Below the pieces are notes generated by a model. It had not been told where the DNA came from. It did no database searches and was given only the letters and a program-made list of their open reading frames with translations. 7,428 nucleotides of DNA from Sulfurospirillaceae bacterium (GTDB lineage Bacteria > Campylobacterota > Campylobacteria > Campylobacterales > Sulfurospirillaceae), in contig JAQWCT010000135.1 of NCBI GenBank assembly GCA_028705785.1, positions 1 to 7,428 of the forward strand. Reading direction: 5' to 3'. Shown one piece after another: positions 1 to 5,975 of the stretch; position 1 is the stretch's first letter, and each line of letters starts with the position of its first letter. A program made the translations under genes and the position numbers.

Positions 1-510
1 TTTTTGTGCAATTTGTACGATTTTTTCAAGATTTGGGATAGCAATTTGTGGGTTTGAAAGCGTCTCAAAAAAGATGGCTTTTGTTTTATCATCAATAAGT
101 GCTTCCAAATCATCAGCATTATCGCTATCAAAAACTTTGGCAGTGATACCAAAGCGTTTAATGGTGTGGGTAAGAAGCGTCGTTGCTCCACCATAAATCT
201 TTTGAGCCACGATGATATTATCGCCTGCTTCTGCAAGGTTTGCAATTGCATAAAAGATAGCTGACTGTCCGCTTGCTGTCGCAATGCCTGCTTCACCATT
301 TTCAAGTGCGGCGATGCGAGCTTCCAAAACATCCGTAGTAGGGTTGTTTAATCTTGTATAAATAGGTCCTAACTCTCTGAGCGCAAAACGATCAGCCGCA
401 TGATCTGCTGTTTCAAAATCATAAGCCGTTGTTTGATAGATAGGAACTGACATTGTTCCAAAATTTTGCTTATCGTATCCGTGATGAAGAGCTAAAGTTT
501 CTTGTGTCAT
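1..510 (-). CDS. metY: O-acetylhomoserine sulfhydrylase, MetY type (N-terminal 170 codons, cut by left edge)
   Basis: PLP-dependent cytosolic enzyme of the Cys/Met-metabolism family. It makes homocysteine (or methionine) from O-acetylhomoserine and sulfide or methanethiol. I translated the minus strand by hand from the ATG at 510-508 and it stays open to base 1; the family is about 420-430 aa, so roughly 40% is present. Visible family marks are the start MTQETLALHHGY, PIYQTTAY (23-30), the PLP-phosphate motif YTRLNNPT (51-58), ATASGQSA (77-84), the ring-stacking Tyr in KIYGGA (Y106) and FETLSNP (148-154). The FET-SNP signature and the early YTRLNNPT fit MetY better than cystathionine gamma-synthase or beta-lyase. 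The PLP-binding lysine lies beyond the window. A Shine-Dalgarno AAGGA (minus strand, 517-521) sits 6 nt before the ATG. The gene is divergent from the haem/quinone operon and has its own promoter. The subfamily choice (MetY against MetZ-like) is inferred from motifs only. Confidence 0.93.
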   Translation of the reverse strand, partial: MTQETLALHHGYDKQNFGTMSVPIYQTTAYDFETADHAADRFALRELGPIYTRLNNPTTDVLEARIAALENGEAGIATASGQSAIFYAIANLAEAGDNIIVAQKIYGGATTLLTHTIKRFGITAKVFDSDNADDLEALIDDKTKAIFFETLSNPQIAIPNLEKIVQIAQK

Positions 511-539
511 TTTTATTCCTTTTTTGGTTTGTTGATGAA

Positions 540-568
540 AGTATAGAACAATTTTATTTTAATGTCAA
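540..568 (-). promoter_or_regulatory. sigma70 promoter of metY
   Basis: On the minus strand a perfect -35 TTGACA (563-568) is followed by exactly 17 bp and a -10 TATACT (540-545). The start of transcription would fall near 533, giving a leader of about 22 nt, just enough for the AAGGA ribosome site. This leader is too short for a SAM or other riboswitch, so control is expected at the level of transcription initiation. A consensus TTGACA is unusual in Campylobacterota, where most housekeeping promoters lack a clear -35. The match is seen directly; use of the promoter is inferred. Confidence 0.8.
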
Positions 569-600
569 GTAATTTAATAAAATAACTTGACATTAAAATA
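555..600. promoter_or_regulatory. 46-bp near-perfect dyad over the metY -35 box, probable operator
   Basis: The left arm TATTTTAATGTCAAGT (555-570) and right arm ACTTGACATTAAAATA (585-600) are exact reverse complements over 16 bp. After one mismatch (571/584) a further 4 bp pair (572-575 with 580-583), leaving only AATA (576-579) in the middle. Arm centres are 30 bp apart, about three helical turns. The left arm contains the metY -35 box, so a bound dimer or tetramer would block or reposition RNA polymerase. The dyad lies upstream of the predicted metY start site, so it is not an attenuator in that transcript. The regulator is not in this window. A regulator responding to sulfur or methionine status is a reasonable inference from the target gene, but is not shown. 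Confidence 0.7.
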
Positions 601-612
601 CTCAACATTAAT
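601..612. repeat. degenerate third half-site next to the metY dyad
   Basis: CTCAACATTAAT (601-612) matches the right-arm segment CTTGACATTAAA (586-597) at 9 of 12 positions, in the same orientation and displaced by 15 bp. It could be a weaker binding site for the same regulator. With this AT content a chance match is quite possible. Confidence 0.3.
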
Positions 613-729
613 TTTTAAGAAGAGAGGAGGGCAAAAAGTATCTTCTATAATGTTTACATGTAAGTGTTTTAAAATGAACAATAATATTTTTAACAAAAGA
701 TACTAACAAGATATTTTATAGTGATTATT

Positions 730-749
730 ATACATATAATTATATGTAT
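730..749. promoter_or_regulatory. 20-bp perfect palindrome, candidate operator of the rightward operon
   Basis: ATACATATAATTATATGTAT is an exact 20-bp palindrome with no central spacer. It ends 17 bp before the TATAAT box at 767-772, so it occupies about -49 to -30 and covers the -35 position of the operon promoter. That placement fits a repressor site or an activator binding against polymerase. It does not match a Fur or FNR consensus that I know. All but two of its bases are A or T, so part of the symmetry could be compositional. Confidence 0.45.
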
Positions 750-766
750 GTATCGTATTTTAGGGA

Positions 767-772
767 TATAAT
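767..772 (+). promoter_or_regulatory. -10 box (TATAAT) of the eight-gene operon
   Basis: A perfect TATAAT is preceded by T-rich sequence (GTATTTTAGGGA) and has no recognisable -35 at 744-749. This is the usual look of a Campylobacterota housekeeping promoter, which relies on the -10 and periodic upstream T-tracts. Transcription would begin near 779, leaving a leader of about 129 nt before the first gene. A weaker second candidate, TACAAT at 873-878, would give a leader of only about 23 nt. Confidence 0.55.
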
Positions 773-803
773 TGCCACTTATTTTGAAGTTTTAAAGTAC
801 TAA

Positions 804-820
804 ACTAACGCTTTGTTAGT
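804..820 (+). promoter_or_regulatory. small inverted repeat in the operon leader
   Basis: ACTAAC (804-809) and GTTAGT (815-820) can form a 6-bp stem around a 5-nt loop, GCTTT. It lies about 25 nt into the predicted transcript. It could be a leader hairpin or a half-site pair for a CRP/FNR-family protein, but the 5-nt spacing and lack of a further match make both readings weak. The rest of the 773-907 leader shows no other structure apart from A/T tracts. Confidence 0.25.
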
Positions 821-896
821 GATTGATTTTTAAAATTTTTACCTCAAAAGAATGATTTTATATTAAAAAAGATACAATAAATTTCTGTATAAAAAC

Positions 897-902
897 GAGG
901 AG
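897..902 (+). promoter_or_regulatory. ribosome binding site of the first operon gene
   Basis: GAGGAG is a strong Shine-Dalgarno match 5 nt before the ATG at 908. It decides this start over the internal ATG (codon 11) that directly precedes the conserved GSPKSKF core. Confidence 0.75.
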
Positions 903-907
903 AAATA

Positions 908-1192
908 ATGTTATATGAAGATGAAGATGATTTTTTTATGGGGAGTCCTAAGAGTAAATTCTTTGATATTATCTTCAATGCTAATAAAGATTTGGTTAAA
1001 GAGAAACTTTTAGATATCGTAGATCGTTATAATGCTATGGAAATTTTATTGGAACAAAACCTTCAAAAAGAGATTGAGGAGATAGATATTTTAGTTAAAA
1101 CGACTATTTATGAACAAGCTGATGAGATATTAAAACGCAATAATGATTTTTTTATTGGTACTGTGGGAAATATATTAACGCAAAATGAGTAA
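908..1192 (+). CDS. DUF2018 family protein (HP0242-like, knotted-dimer fold)
   Basis: A 94-aa, all-helical, acidic cytosolic protein. The core GSPKSKFFDIIFNAN (12-26), the helix around RYNAMEILLE (40-49) and the tail IGTVGNILTQNE (83-94) match the Campylobacterota DUF2018 family that I recognise. The H. pylori member HP0242 is known as a homodimer with a pseudo-knotted helical fold; its cellular role is unknown. The first ten residues form an acidic leader (MLYEDEDDFF) ahead of the core. It is the first gene of the operon, with a strong ribosome site, and its last 8 bases overlap the next gene. There is no signal peptide, membrane segment or cysteine. The family call is from motif recall; function is not assigned. 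Confidence 0.85.
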   Translation: MLYEDEDDFFMGSPKSKFFDIIFNANKDLVKEKLLDIVDRYNAMEILLEQNLQKEIEEIDILVKTTIYEQADEILKRNNDFFIGTVGNILTQNE

Positions 1193-1643
1193 AATAATCG
1201 CAGGGATTTGTTTAGCTTCTTTTTTGGCTAGCACGCTTTTAGGCGAGGGGCTTTTTCAATACCAACATCAGTTTATTCTTAAAAAAGATGAAATAGGTAG
1301 TATCTTTATTAACCGTAAAGAGGTGCGAAAAAAGGCAACGAAAGATAATCCTAACAATGAGTATCTTTTGCGTTTTCGTTGGACGCTTTTTGCCAATAAT
1401 TCATTGATTGTATTAGTCAACTATCGCGGTCATCCTACACAGTATGTTTTAGAAAAAAAAGATCCGCTTGAGAGTATTCTCATCCCTCTTTTACCTGATG
1501 GAGAAGATATTGTTAATAGTCAAGTTTATGTAAAAATAGTTTTCAATGACTTCAATCAAAGCAATAAAGAGGCGGTTTTTGATATATTTATCAAAGATGT
1601 AAATGAGCGTATTTTGGTTGAGTTTAAACCCATTAAAAAGTAA
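1185..1643 (+). CDS. conserved exported protein of unknown function
   Basis: 152 aa. The N-terminus (MSK, then a hydrophobic run IIAGICLASFLASTLL, residues 4-19) looks like a signal peptide, with cleavage probably near residues 20-22. C9 lies in the hydrophobic core and does not form a lipobox, so a lipoprotein is unlikely. The mature part alternates hydrophobic and polar residues (LIVLVNY 75-81, SILIPLL 97-103, VYVKIVFNDF 114-123, AVFDIFI 130-136, RILVEF 142-147), suggesting a small beta-sandwich in the periplasm. It has no catalytic motif. It starts inside the DUF2018 gene (8-bp overlap), so translation is probably coupled. C. jejuni and H. pylori carry a gene in the same position (Cj0540 and HP0241, from memory), so it looks like a lineage-specific core protein. 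I do not recognise a named family. Confidence 0.82.
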   Translation: MSKIIAGICLASFLASTLLGEGLFQYQHQFILKKDEIGSIFINRKEVRKKATKDNPNNEYLLRFRWTLFANNSLIVLVNYRGHPTQYVLEKKDPLESILIPLLPDGEDIVNSQVYVKIVFNDFNQSNKEAVFDIFIKDVNERILVEFKPIKK

Positions 1644-1655
1644 GGACGACGCGTG
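1642..1655 (+). promoter_or_regulatory. ribosome site and GTG start of the polyprenyl synthase gene
   Basis: AAGGA (1642-1646) overlaps the upstream stop codon TAA and lies 6 nt before GTG (1653-1655). The first in-frame ATG is codon 9 and has no comparable site, so the GTG start is favoured. Confidence 0.65.
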
Positions 1656-2549
1656 TTAGAAAAAGTTGAAAGTTTGATGTTGGCTCAAGTTGCTTCACTT
1701 GAGAGTGCTAGAAGTGTGGAATTATTCCATAAAGTTCCCAAAGGGAAACGACTTCGTGCAAAATTGATTCTTAAAATCGCAGGGGCAAGTGCGGATGCTT
1801 TAAAGCTAGCCTCCATTGTAGAACTTATCCATGCGGCAAGTTTGTTGCATGATGATGTGATTGATGATGCCAATACGAGGCGAGGGCAAAGCTCTATCAA
1901 TGCGGAGTTTGGTGATAAAACTGCCATTATGTTAGGCGATATCCTTTACTCCAAAGGGTTTAGTGAACTCACACTTTTACCAAAAGAAGTAGCTTATAGT
2001 GTTTCCAATGCGGTTGCTCTTTTATCAGTGGGTGAGCTTTTAGATGTTGAACTCTCGGCTACTTTTAATGACAATAAAGAAAGCTATTTTGATATGATTT
2101 ATAAAAAAACAGCCTCATTAATCGAAGCATCTGCCAAAAGTGCTGCTTTGCTTGTGGGAAAAAATAGCGATATTTACGCTTTGTATGGCAAAAATCTAGG
2201 ACTTGCTTTTCAAATTATCGACGATGTACTTGACATCACTCAATCAAGTGAAATACTGGGTAAACCCTCTTTGAATGATTTTAAAGAAGGAAAAACAACG
2301 CTTCCTTATCTTTACATGTATGAAAAACTCTCGCTACATGACCAACAAATCTTACTCTCTTTATTTCAAAAAACTTTAAATGAAAACGAAGAAGCATGGA
2401 TTAAAGAGAAAATGAATGAAACCAATGCTATAAATCTCTCCATTAATGACGCGAGAAGGCTTGGTTTTGAAGCATTAGAAGCCATTAAAGACGAAGAAGA
2501 TGTGGGGCTAGCCTCCATTATTAAAGAGATGATCGAAAGGAATTTTTGA
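1653..2549 (+). CDS. ispB: long-chain trans-polyprenyl diphosphate synthase
   Basis: A 298-aa cytosolic enzyme that extends an allylic diphosphate with isopentenyl diphosphate to build the isoprenoid tail of the respiratory quinone. In this phylum that is menaquinone/methylmenaquinone, usually with six isoprene units. Diagnostic motifs are GKRLR (31-35), the first Asp-rich motif DDVID (67-71) with RRG (77-79), the conserved KT (152-153), the second Asp-rich motif DDVLD (190-194), and GKPSLNDFKEGKTTLPYL (203-220). The residue five places before the first DDxxD is small (A62), as in long-chain synthases such as E. coli IspB and unlike short-chain FPP synthases, which carry an aromatic there. 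The family's usual GGKRxRP is GKRLRA here. The exact chain length cannot be read from sequence, so the ispB symbol is by homology with the H. pylori octaprenyl synthase. The gene starts 9 bp after the exported protein gene and its stop overlaps hemA by one base. Confidence 0.9.
   Translation: MLEKVESLMLAQVASLESARSVELFHKVPKGKRLRAKLILKIAGASADALKLASIVELIHAASLLHDDVIDDANTRRGQSSINAEFGDKTAIMLGDILYSKGFSELTLLPKEVAYSVSNAVALLSVGELLDVELSATFNDNKESYFDMIYKKTASLIEASAKSAALLVGKNSDIYALYGKNLGLAFQIIDDVLDITQSSEILGKPSLNDFKEGKTTLPYLYMYEKLSLHDQQILLSLFQKTLNENEEAWIKEKMNETNAINLSINDARRLGFEALEAIKDEEDVGLASIIKEMIERNF
2537..2541 (+). promoter_or_regulatory. ribosome binding site that sets the hemA start
   Basis: AAGGA lies 7 nt before the ATG at 2549-2551. 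A TTG one codon upstream (2546) is also in frame but would sit only 4 nt from this site and is a weaker start codon. The ATG is therefore preferred. It shares its A with the preceding stop (TGATG). Confidence 0.7.
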
Positions 2550-3853
2550 TGCACTACCTCACGGTAAGTTTTACACACAAGAATACAGATATATGCGTTA
2601 GAGAAAAACTCTCCTTTAATTCAGAAGAGAAAAGTAGAAATTTTATGGACAAGCTTAAGGCTTGTGACAAAATGAACGAAGTCATTTTACTGTCTACCTG
2701 TAATCGTGTAGAAATCGTTGCAAGTGTTAGTCATTGTAGTGCTTCTTTAGACTATATTTTTGAGCTTTTAAGTTATGTTTCGGATGTTTCAAAAGAAGAA
2801 CTTGAAGGTCGAGCCGATATTTATGAAGACAATGGCGCTATTCATCATCTTTTTTCAGTTTGTGCATCCTTAGATAGTCTGGTCATCGGGGAAACTCAAA
2901 TTGCTGGACAGTTGAAAAATGCTTTTCAATTTGCTTTTGAAAATGGTTATTGTGGACAAAAATTGGGTCGTGCAATGCATCATGCCTTTAGATGTGCTGC
3001 CGAAGTAAGAGGGCGAACCGATATCTCTAAAAGCCCTGTTTCAGTCTCTAGTGTAGCGGTGAGTAAAGCTAAAGACTTACTTGGCAATCTTGGTGGTCTT
3101 ACTGCACTCGTTGTAGGAGCTGGAGAGATGAGTCAGCTTGCAGCTAAACACCTTATCTCTAGTGGCGTTAATATCATCATTATTAATCGCAATCTCGAAC
3201 ATGCACAAGCCTTAGCTACAGAGTTAGGTGAACTTGCTACGGTGGCACCTTACGCAAAACTGACCGAATATATTAACCGTTATCGTCTGGTTTTTACAGC
3301 CACAGGCGCACCACACAGCGTGATTACCGATGATATGGTTGAAGAGCGAGAGTTTTCGCGTTATTGGTTTGATATTGCAGTACCACGCGACATCGATGTC
3401 AAAGGACACGAAAACCTACATATATATGCCGTTGATGATCTTGAAGAAATTGTAAATAAAAATATGTCCTTGCGCGAAGAGCAAGCAAAAATTGCTTATG
3501 CTATTATCGGTCGCTCGACAATGGAATTTTTCAAGTGGCTTCAAACAATGTGTGTCGACCCTATCATCAAAGAAATCAGAGACCAAGCCAAATGCTGTTC
3601 CATGCAAGAGTTGGAAAAAGCGGTTAAAAAAGGCTATATCCCTGAAGAACTCCAAGAACAAGTCGCCAAAGTTTTACATCATGCGTTTAATTCATTTTTA
3701 CACTCACCTACTAAAAACCTTAAAGATGTAGCTGAAAAGGCAGAAGCGGATACTGTTGTTCAAGCGGTACAATACATTTTCGACATCAACGAAGACCAAA
3801 CTAAACGAATGAATTTATATAAATGTGAATACCAAATGGGAGGAATGAAATAA
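2549..3853 (+). CDS. hemA: glutamyl-tRNA reductase
   Basis: 434 aa. Reduces glutamyl-tRNA(Glu) with NADPH to glutamate-1-semialdehyde, the committed step of C5-pathway tetrapyrrole synthesis. The N-terminal catalytic domain carries STCNRVE with the nucleophile C51 and its catalytic partner region HHLFSVCASLDS (H100 equals E. coli His99), followed by VIGETQI (112-118) and RGRTDISKSPVSVSSVAV (154-171). The Rossmann NADPH domain has VVGAGEMS (188-195), NRN (213-215), FTATGAPHSVI (249-259) and DIAVPRDID (275-283). A helical dimerisation domain follows (about 305-415), then a short divergent tail ending CEYQMGGMK. The length is normal for bacterial GluTR and all key residues are present. It overlaps the upstream stop by one base and ends one base into proS (TAATG), so it is tightly coupled on both sides. 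No separate hem-specific control element is visible. Confidence 0.97.
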   Translation: MHYLTVSFTHKNTDICVREKLSFNSEEKSRNFMDKLKACDKMNEVILLSTCNRVEIVASVSHCSASLDYIFELLSYVSDVSKEELEGRADIYEDNGAIHHLFSVCASLDSLVIGETQIAGQLKNAFQFAFENGYCGQKLGRAMHHAFRCAAEVRGRTDISKSPVSVSSVAVSKAKDLLGNLGGLTALVVGAGEMSQLAAKHLISSGVNIIIINRNLEHAQALATELGELATVAPYAKLTEYINRYRLVFTATGAPHSVITDDMVEEREFSRYWFDIAVPRDIDVKGHENLHIYAVDDLEEIVNKNMSLREEQAKIAYAIIGRSTMEFFKWLQTMCVDPIIKEIRDQAKCCSMQELEKAVKKGYIPEELQEQVAKVLHHAFNSFLHSPTKNLKDVAEKAEADTVVQAVQYIFDINEDQTKRMNLYKCEYQMGGMK

Positions 3854-5556
3854 TGAAGTTTTCAAAACTATATGCACCAACAACGAAGGATGCACCTAAA
3901 GATGCAACCCTTCCCAGTCATCAATTTTTGGTGCGTGGTGGTTTTATCTCGCAAGTAGGAAGCGGACTTTATAACTTTTTGCCGATGGGGAAAATCGTAT
4001 TTGATAAGATAAAAGCAGTCGTCAAAGAAGAGATGGATAAAACTGGCGCGCAAGAGATACAAATGGGCGTGGTGACACCTGCGGAACTTTGGAAACAAAG
4101 TGGACGATACAGTGTATTTGGTAAAGAGTTGTGCAGACTGAAAGATAGAAAAGACAATGAATTTGTACTAGGACCAACCCATGAAGAGGTGGTTGTCGAT
4201 ATCGTTCGCAATCGCATCAATAGTTACAAACAACTTCCCCTTCATCTCTATCAAATTACGACCAAATTTCGTGATGAAGCAAGACCGCGATTTGGTTTGC
4301 TGCGTGGACGCGAGTTTACGATGAAAGATGGTTATAGTTTCCATGAAGATGAAGCGTGTATGAAAAAAGAGTTTGCGCTGATGGAAGAGACTTACACCAA
4401 AATCTTTACACGCTTAGGGCTTGATTTTAGAGCCGTGGACGCTGATAGTGGCGCAATTGGTGGTAGTGGTAGTAAAGAGTTTATGGTTTTGGCTCAAAAT
4501 GGTGAAGATGACATCGTGGTATGTTCATCTTGTCATTATGCAGCCAATATCGAAGCGGCAAAACGCGCGCCAAAAATGTCAAGTATCGAAGCGCCACAAG
4601 CTGACTTGGCAAAGTTTAAGACCCCTGATATGAAAACGATTGATGATGTCTGTAACTTCTTACATGTAGACTCTTTTTATAGCATTAAAGCGGTGGTTAA
4701 AAAAGCGGTTTATATTGACAAAGAAGAGATTGTGGTCTTTTTTGTGCGAGGTTGTGATGAATTGCAAGAGGTTAAAGCACTTAATGCGTGTGGTGCGATA
4801 GATTTAGTAGATGCAGAGCTTGAAGAGATTGAAAAAGTAGGACTCAAAGCAGGTTTTATCGGACCACTGGGTTTAGAATGTGTAAAATTTTACATAGATT
4901 TTGAACTTAAAGAAGCTAAAAACCTGGTTTGTGGTGCAAATGAAGTGGATTACCACTGGGTAGGCGTTTCCATGTTTAACTTCAAAGAGGAGCGTTATGC
5001 TGATCTGTGTGAGGTAAAAGCAGGCGATAGCTGTGCATGTTGTGGAAAAGAGCTTTATATCACCAAAGGCATTGAAGTAGGGCATATCTTCCAACTAGGT
5101 CAAAAGTATGCCAAAGCCATGGGTGCAACTTTTCTGGATAAAAATGGCAAAGCACAACCTTTTTATATGGGTTGTTATGGTGTTGGTGTCAGTAGACTTG
5201 TCGCGGTAATGATCGAGGCGAGTCATGATGAGCAAGGATGTATTTGGAACAAGCAAACGGCACCTTATTTACTTGATATTATCATCTCCAATACCAAAGA
5301 TGATGCGCAAAAAGCGTATGCGGAAAGTATTTATGCAACACTCAAAAGCGAAAAATATGAAATTTTACTCGATGATAGAGCTGAGCGATTTGGCTTTAAA
5401 ATCAAAGATTATGAACTTCTTGGATTTCCTTATGCTTTGATAGTAGGAAAAGAGCTAGAAGAGGGCTTTGTTGAAATTGTCGAGCGTAAAACATTGGAAA
5501 AAATTGTGGTTAAAAAAGAAGAAGCATTAACTAAACTAAGGGAACTTTTGGCGTGA
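3853..5556 (+). CDS. proS: prolyl-tRNA synthetase, bacterial type with editing insertion
   Basis: 567 aa, close to the E. coli enzyme (572 aa). A class II synthetase that charges tRNA(Pro) with proline in the cytosol. Motif 2 is FRDEARPRFGLLRGREFTMKD (139-159) and is preceded by the GPTHEEVV proline-site signature (108-115). Motif 3 is GCYGVGVSRL (440-449). The region between motifs 2 and 3 (about 225-400) is the editing insertion typical of bacterial ProRS, which hydrolyses Ala-tRNA(Pro); K279 lies where the E. coli editing lysine is numbered. The C-terminal anticodon-binding domain spans about 470-567. Cysteines C224, C227, C394, C396 and C397 flank the insertion and could hold a metal. A Shine-Dalgarno GGGAGGA (3838-3844) lies 8 nt before the ATG, inside the end of hemA. 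The stop overlaps the next gene by 4 bp. Confidence 0.97.
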   Translation: MKFSKLYAPTTKDAPKDATLPSHQFLVRGGFISQVGSGLYNFLPMGKIVFDKIKAVVKEEMDKTGAQEIQMGVVTPAELWKQSGRYSVFGKELCRLKDRKDNEFVLGPTHEEVVVDIVRNRINSYKQLPLHLYQITTKFRDEARPRFGLLRGREFTMKDGYSFHEDEACMKKEFALMEETYTKIFTRLGLDFRAVDADSGAIGGSGSKEFMVLAQNGEDDIVVCSSCHYAANIEAAKRAPKMSSIEAPQADLAKFKTPDMKTIDDVCNFLHVDSFYSIKAVVKKAVYIDKEEIVVFFVRGCDELQEVKALNACGAIDLVDAELEEIEKVGLKAGFIGPLGLECVKFYIDFELKEAKNLVCGANEVDYHWVGVSMFNFKEERYADLCEVKAGDSCACCGKELYITKGIEVGHIFQLGQKYAKAMGATFLDKNGKAQPFYMGCYGVGVSRLVAVMIEASHDEQGCIWNKQTAPYLLDIIISNTKDDAQKAYAESIYATLKSEKYEILLDDRAERFGFKIKDYELLGFPYALIVGKELEEGFVEIVERKTLEKIVVKKEEALTKLRELLA

Positions 5557-5975
5557 GATATTTTATAGTTTATCTCTTTTTAGAGGTGATGATAAGTACG
5601 AATATAGCCTCAGCCATTGGCGGTTTTGCGACCTTCATTGAAATTATTCTCTCTGCGGTATTGGGGTTTGTCCTTATCGCCAATTTTAGAGTGACCTTTG
5701 TGCAAAGTTTACAAGCCTTGTCCAATCGAACGATAACCATGGAAGAATTTCAAAAGCTCAATGCTTGGACTATTTTAGGCGCTATTTTACTTATTCTGCC
5801 AGGTTTTTTAACAGACATTATTGGTATCTTGTTGCAATTTAGTTTTTTTGCTTCATTATTTGCTGCTAAAGTCTTACATGTAAAGCATTTTTCACCAGAA
5901 ACAAATTTTAAAAAAGGAAGAGAAGATGAGATCATTGATGTTGAAATTATTGACGATAACAATCGCCTTAAGTAG
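5553..5975 (+). CDS. fxsA: FxsA-family inner-membrane protein
   Basis: 140 aa. Contains the FxsA signature ILLILPGFLTDIIGILL (about 78-94) and hydrophobic stretches near 1-22, 27-45, 72-95 and 96-107, so an integral inner-membrane protein is expected. The C-terminal tail (from about 112) is charged and ends with an acidic segment (EDEIIDVEIIDDNN). In E. coli, FxsA overproduction relieves F-plasmid exclusion of phage T7; its native role is unknown, so the symbol denotes only the family. The start is GTG at 5553, sharing GTGA with the proS stop, with a ribosome site AAGGGA (5538-5543) 9 nt upstream. The same family occupies this position in C. jejuni (Cj0544, from memory). The last 50 bases encode the start of the next gene in another frame. 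Confidence 0.88.
   Translation: MRYFIVYLFLEVMISTNIASAIGGFATFIEIILSAVLGFVLIANFRVTFVQSLQALSNRTITMEEFQKLNAWTILGAILLILPGFLTDIIGILLQFSFFASLFAAKVLHVKHFSPETNFKKGREDEIIDVEIIDDNNRLK

Noticed and set aside
511..540. Riboswitch (SAM type) in front of metY
   Set aside because: The predicted leader is only about 22 nt, too short for any known SAM aptamer.
587..592. Plus-strand TTGACA as a -35 for the rightward operon
   Set aside because: The sequence 17 bp downstream (610-615) is AATTTT, a poor -10. This TTGACA is explained as the mirror arm of the metY dyad.
646..651. TATAAT box upstream of the operon
   Set aside because: No -35 or T-rich periodic upstream sequence accompanies it, and it is more than 250 bp from the first gene. 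The TATAAT at 767 is better placed.
654..663. Palindrome TTACATGTAA in the intergenic region
   Set aside because: The identical 10-mer occurs inside fxsA (5874-5883), and close variants occur in other genes, so it looks like background rather than an operator.
650..706. Short reading frame of 18 codons starting at ATG 650 downstream of AGGAGG (625-630)
   Set aside because: The spacing to the Shine-Dalgarno-like sequence is about 20 nt, the peptide has no recognisable features, and AT-rich intergenic DNA yields such frames by chance.
2546..2548. TTG start one codon upstream of the hemA ATG
   Set aside because: It is only 4 nt from the AAGGA ribosome site and is a weak start codon, while the ATG at 2549 has ideal spacing and matches the usual GluTR N-terminus.
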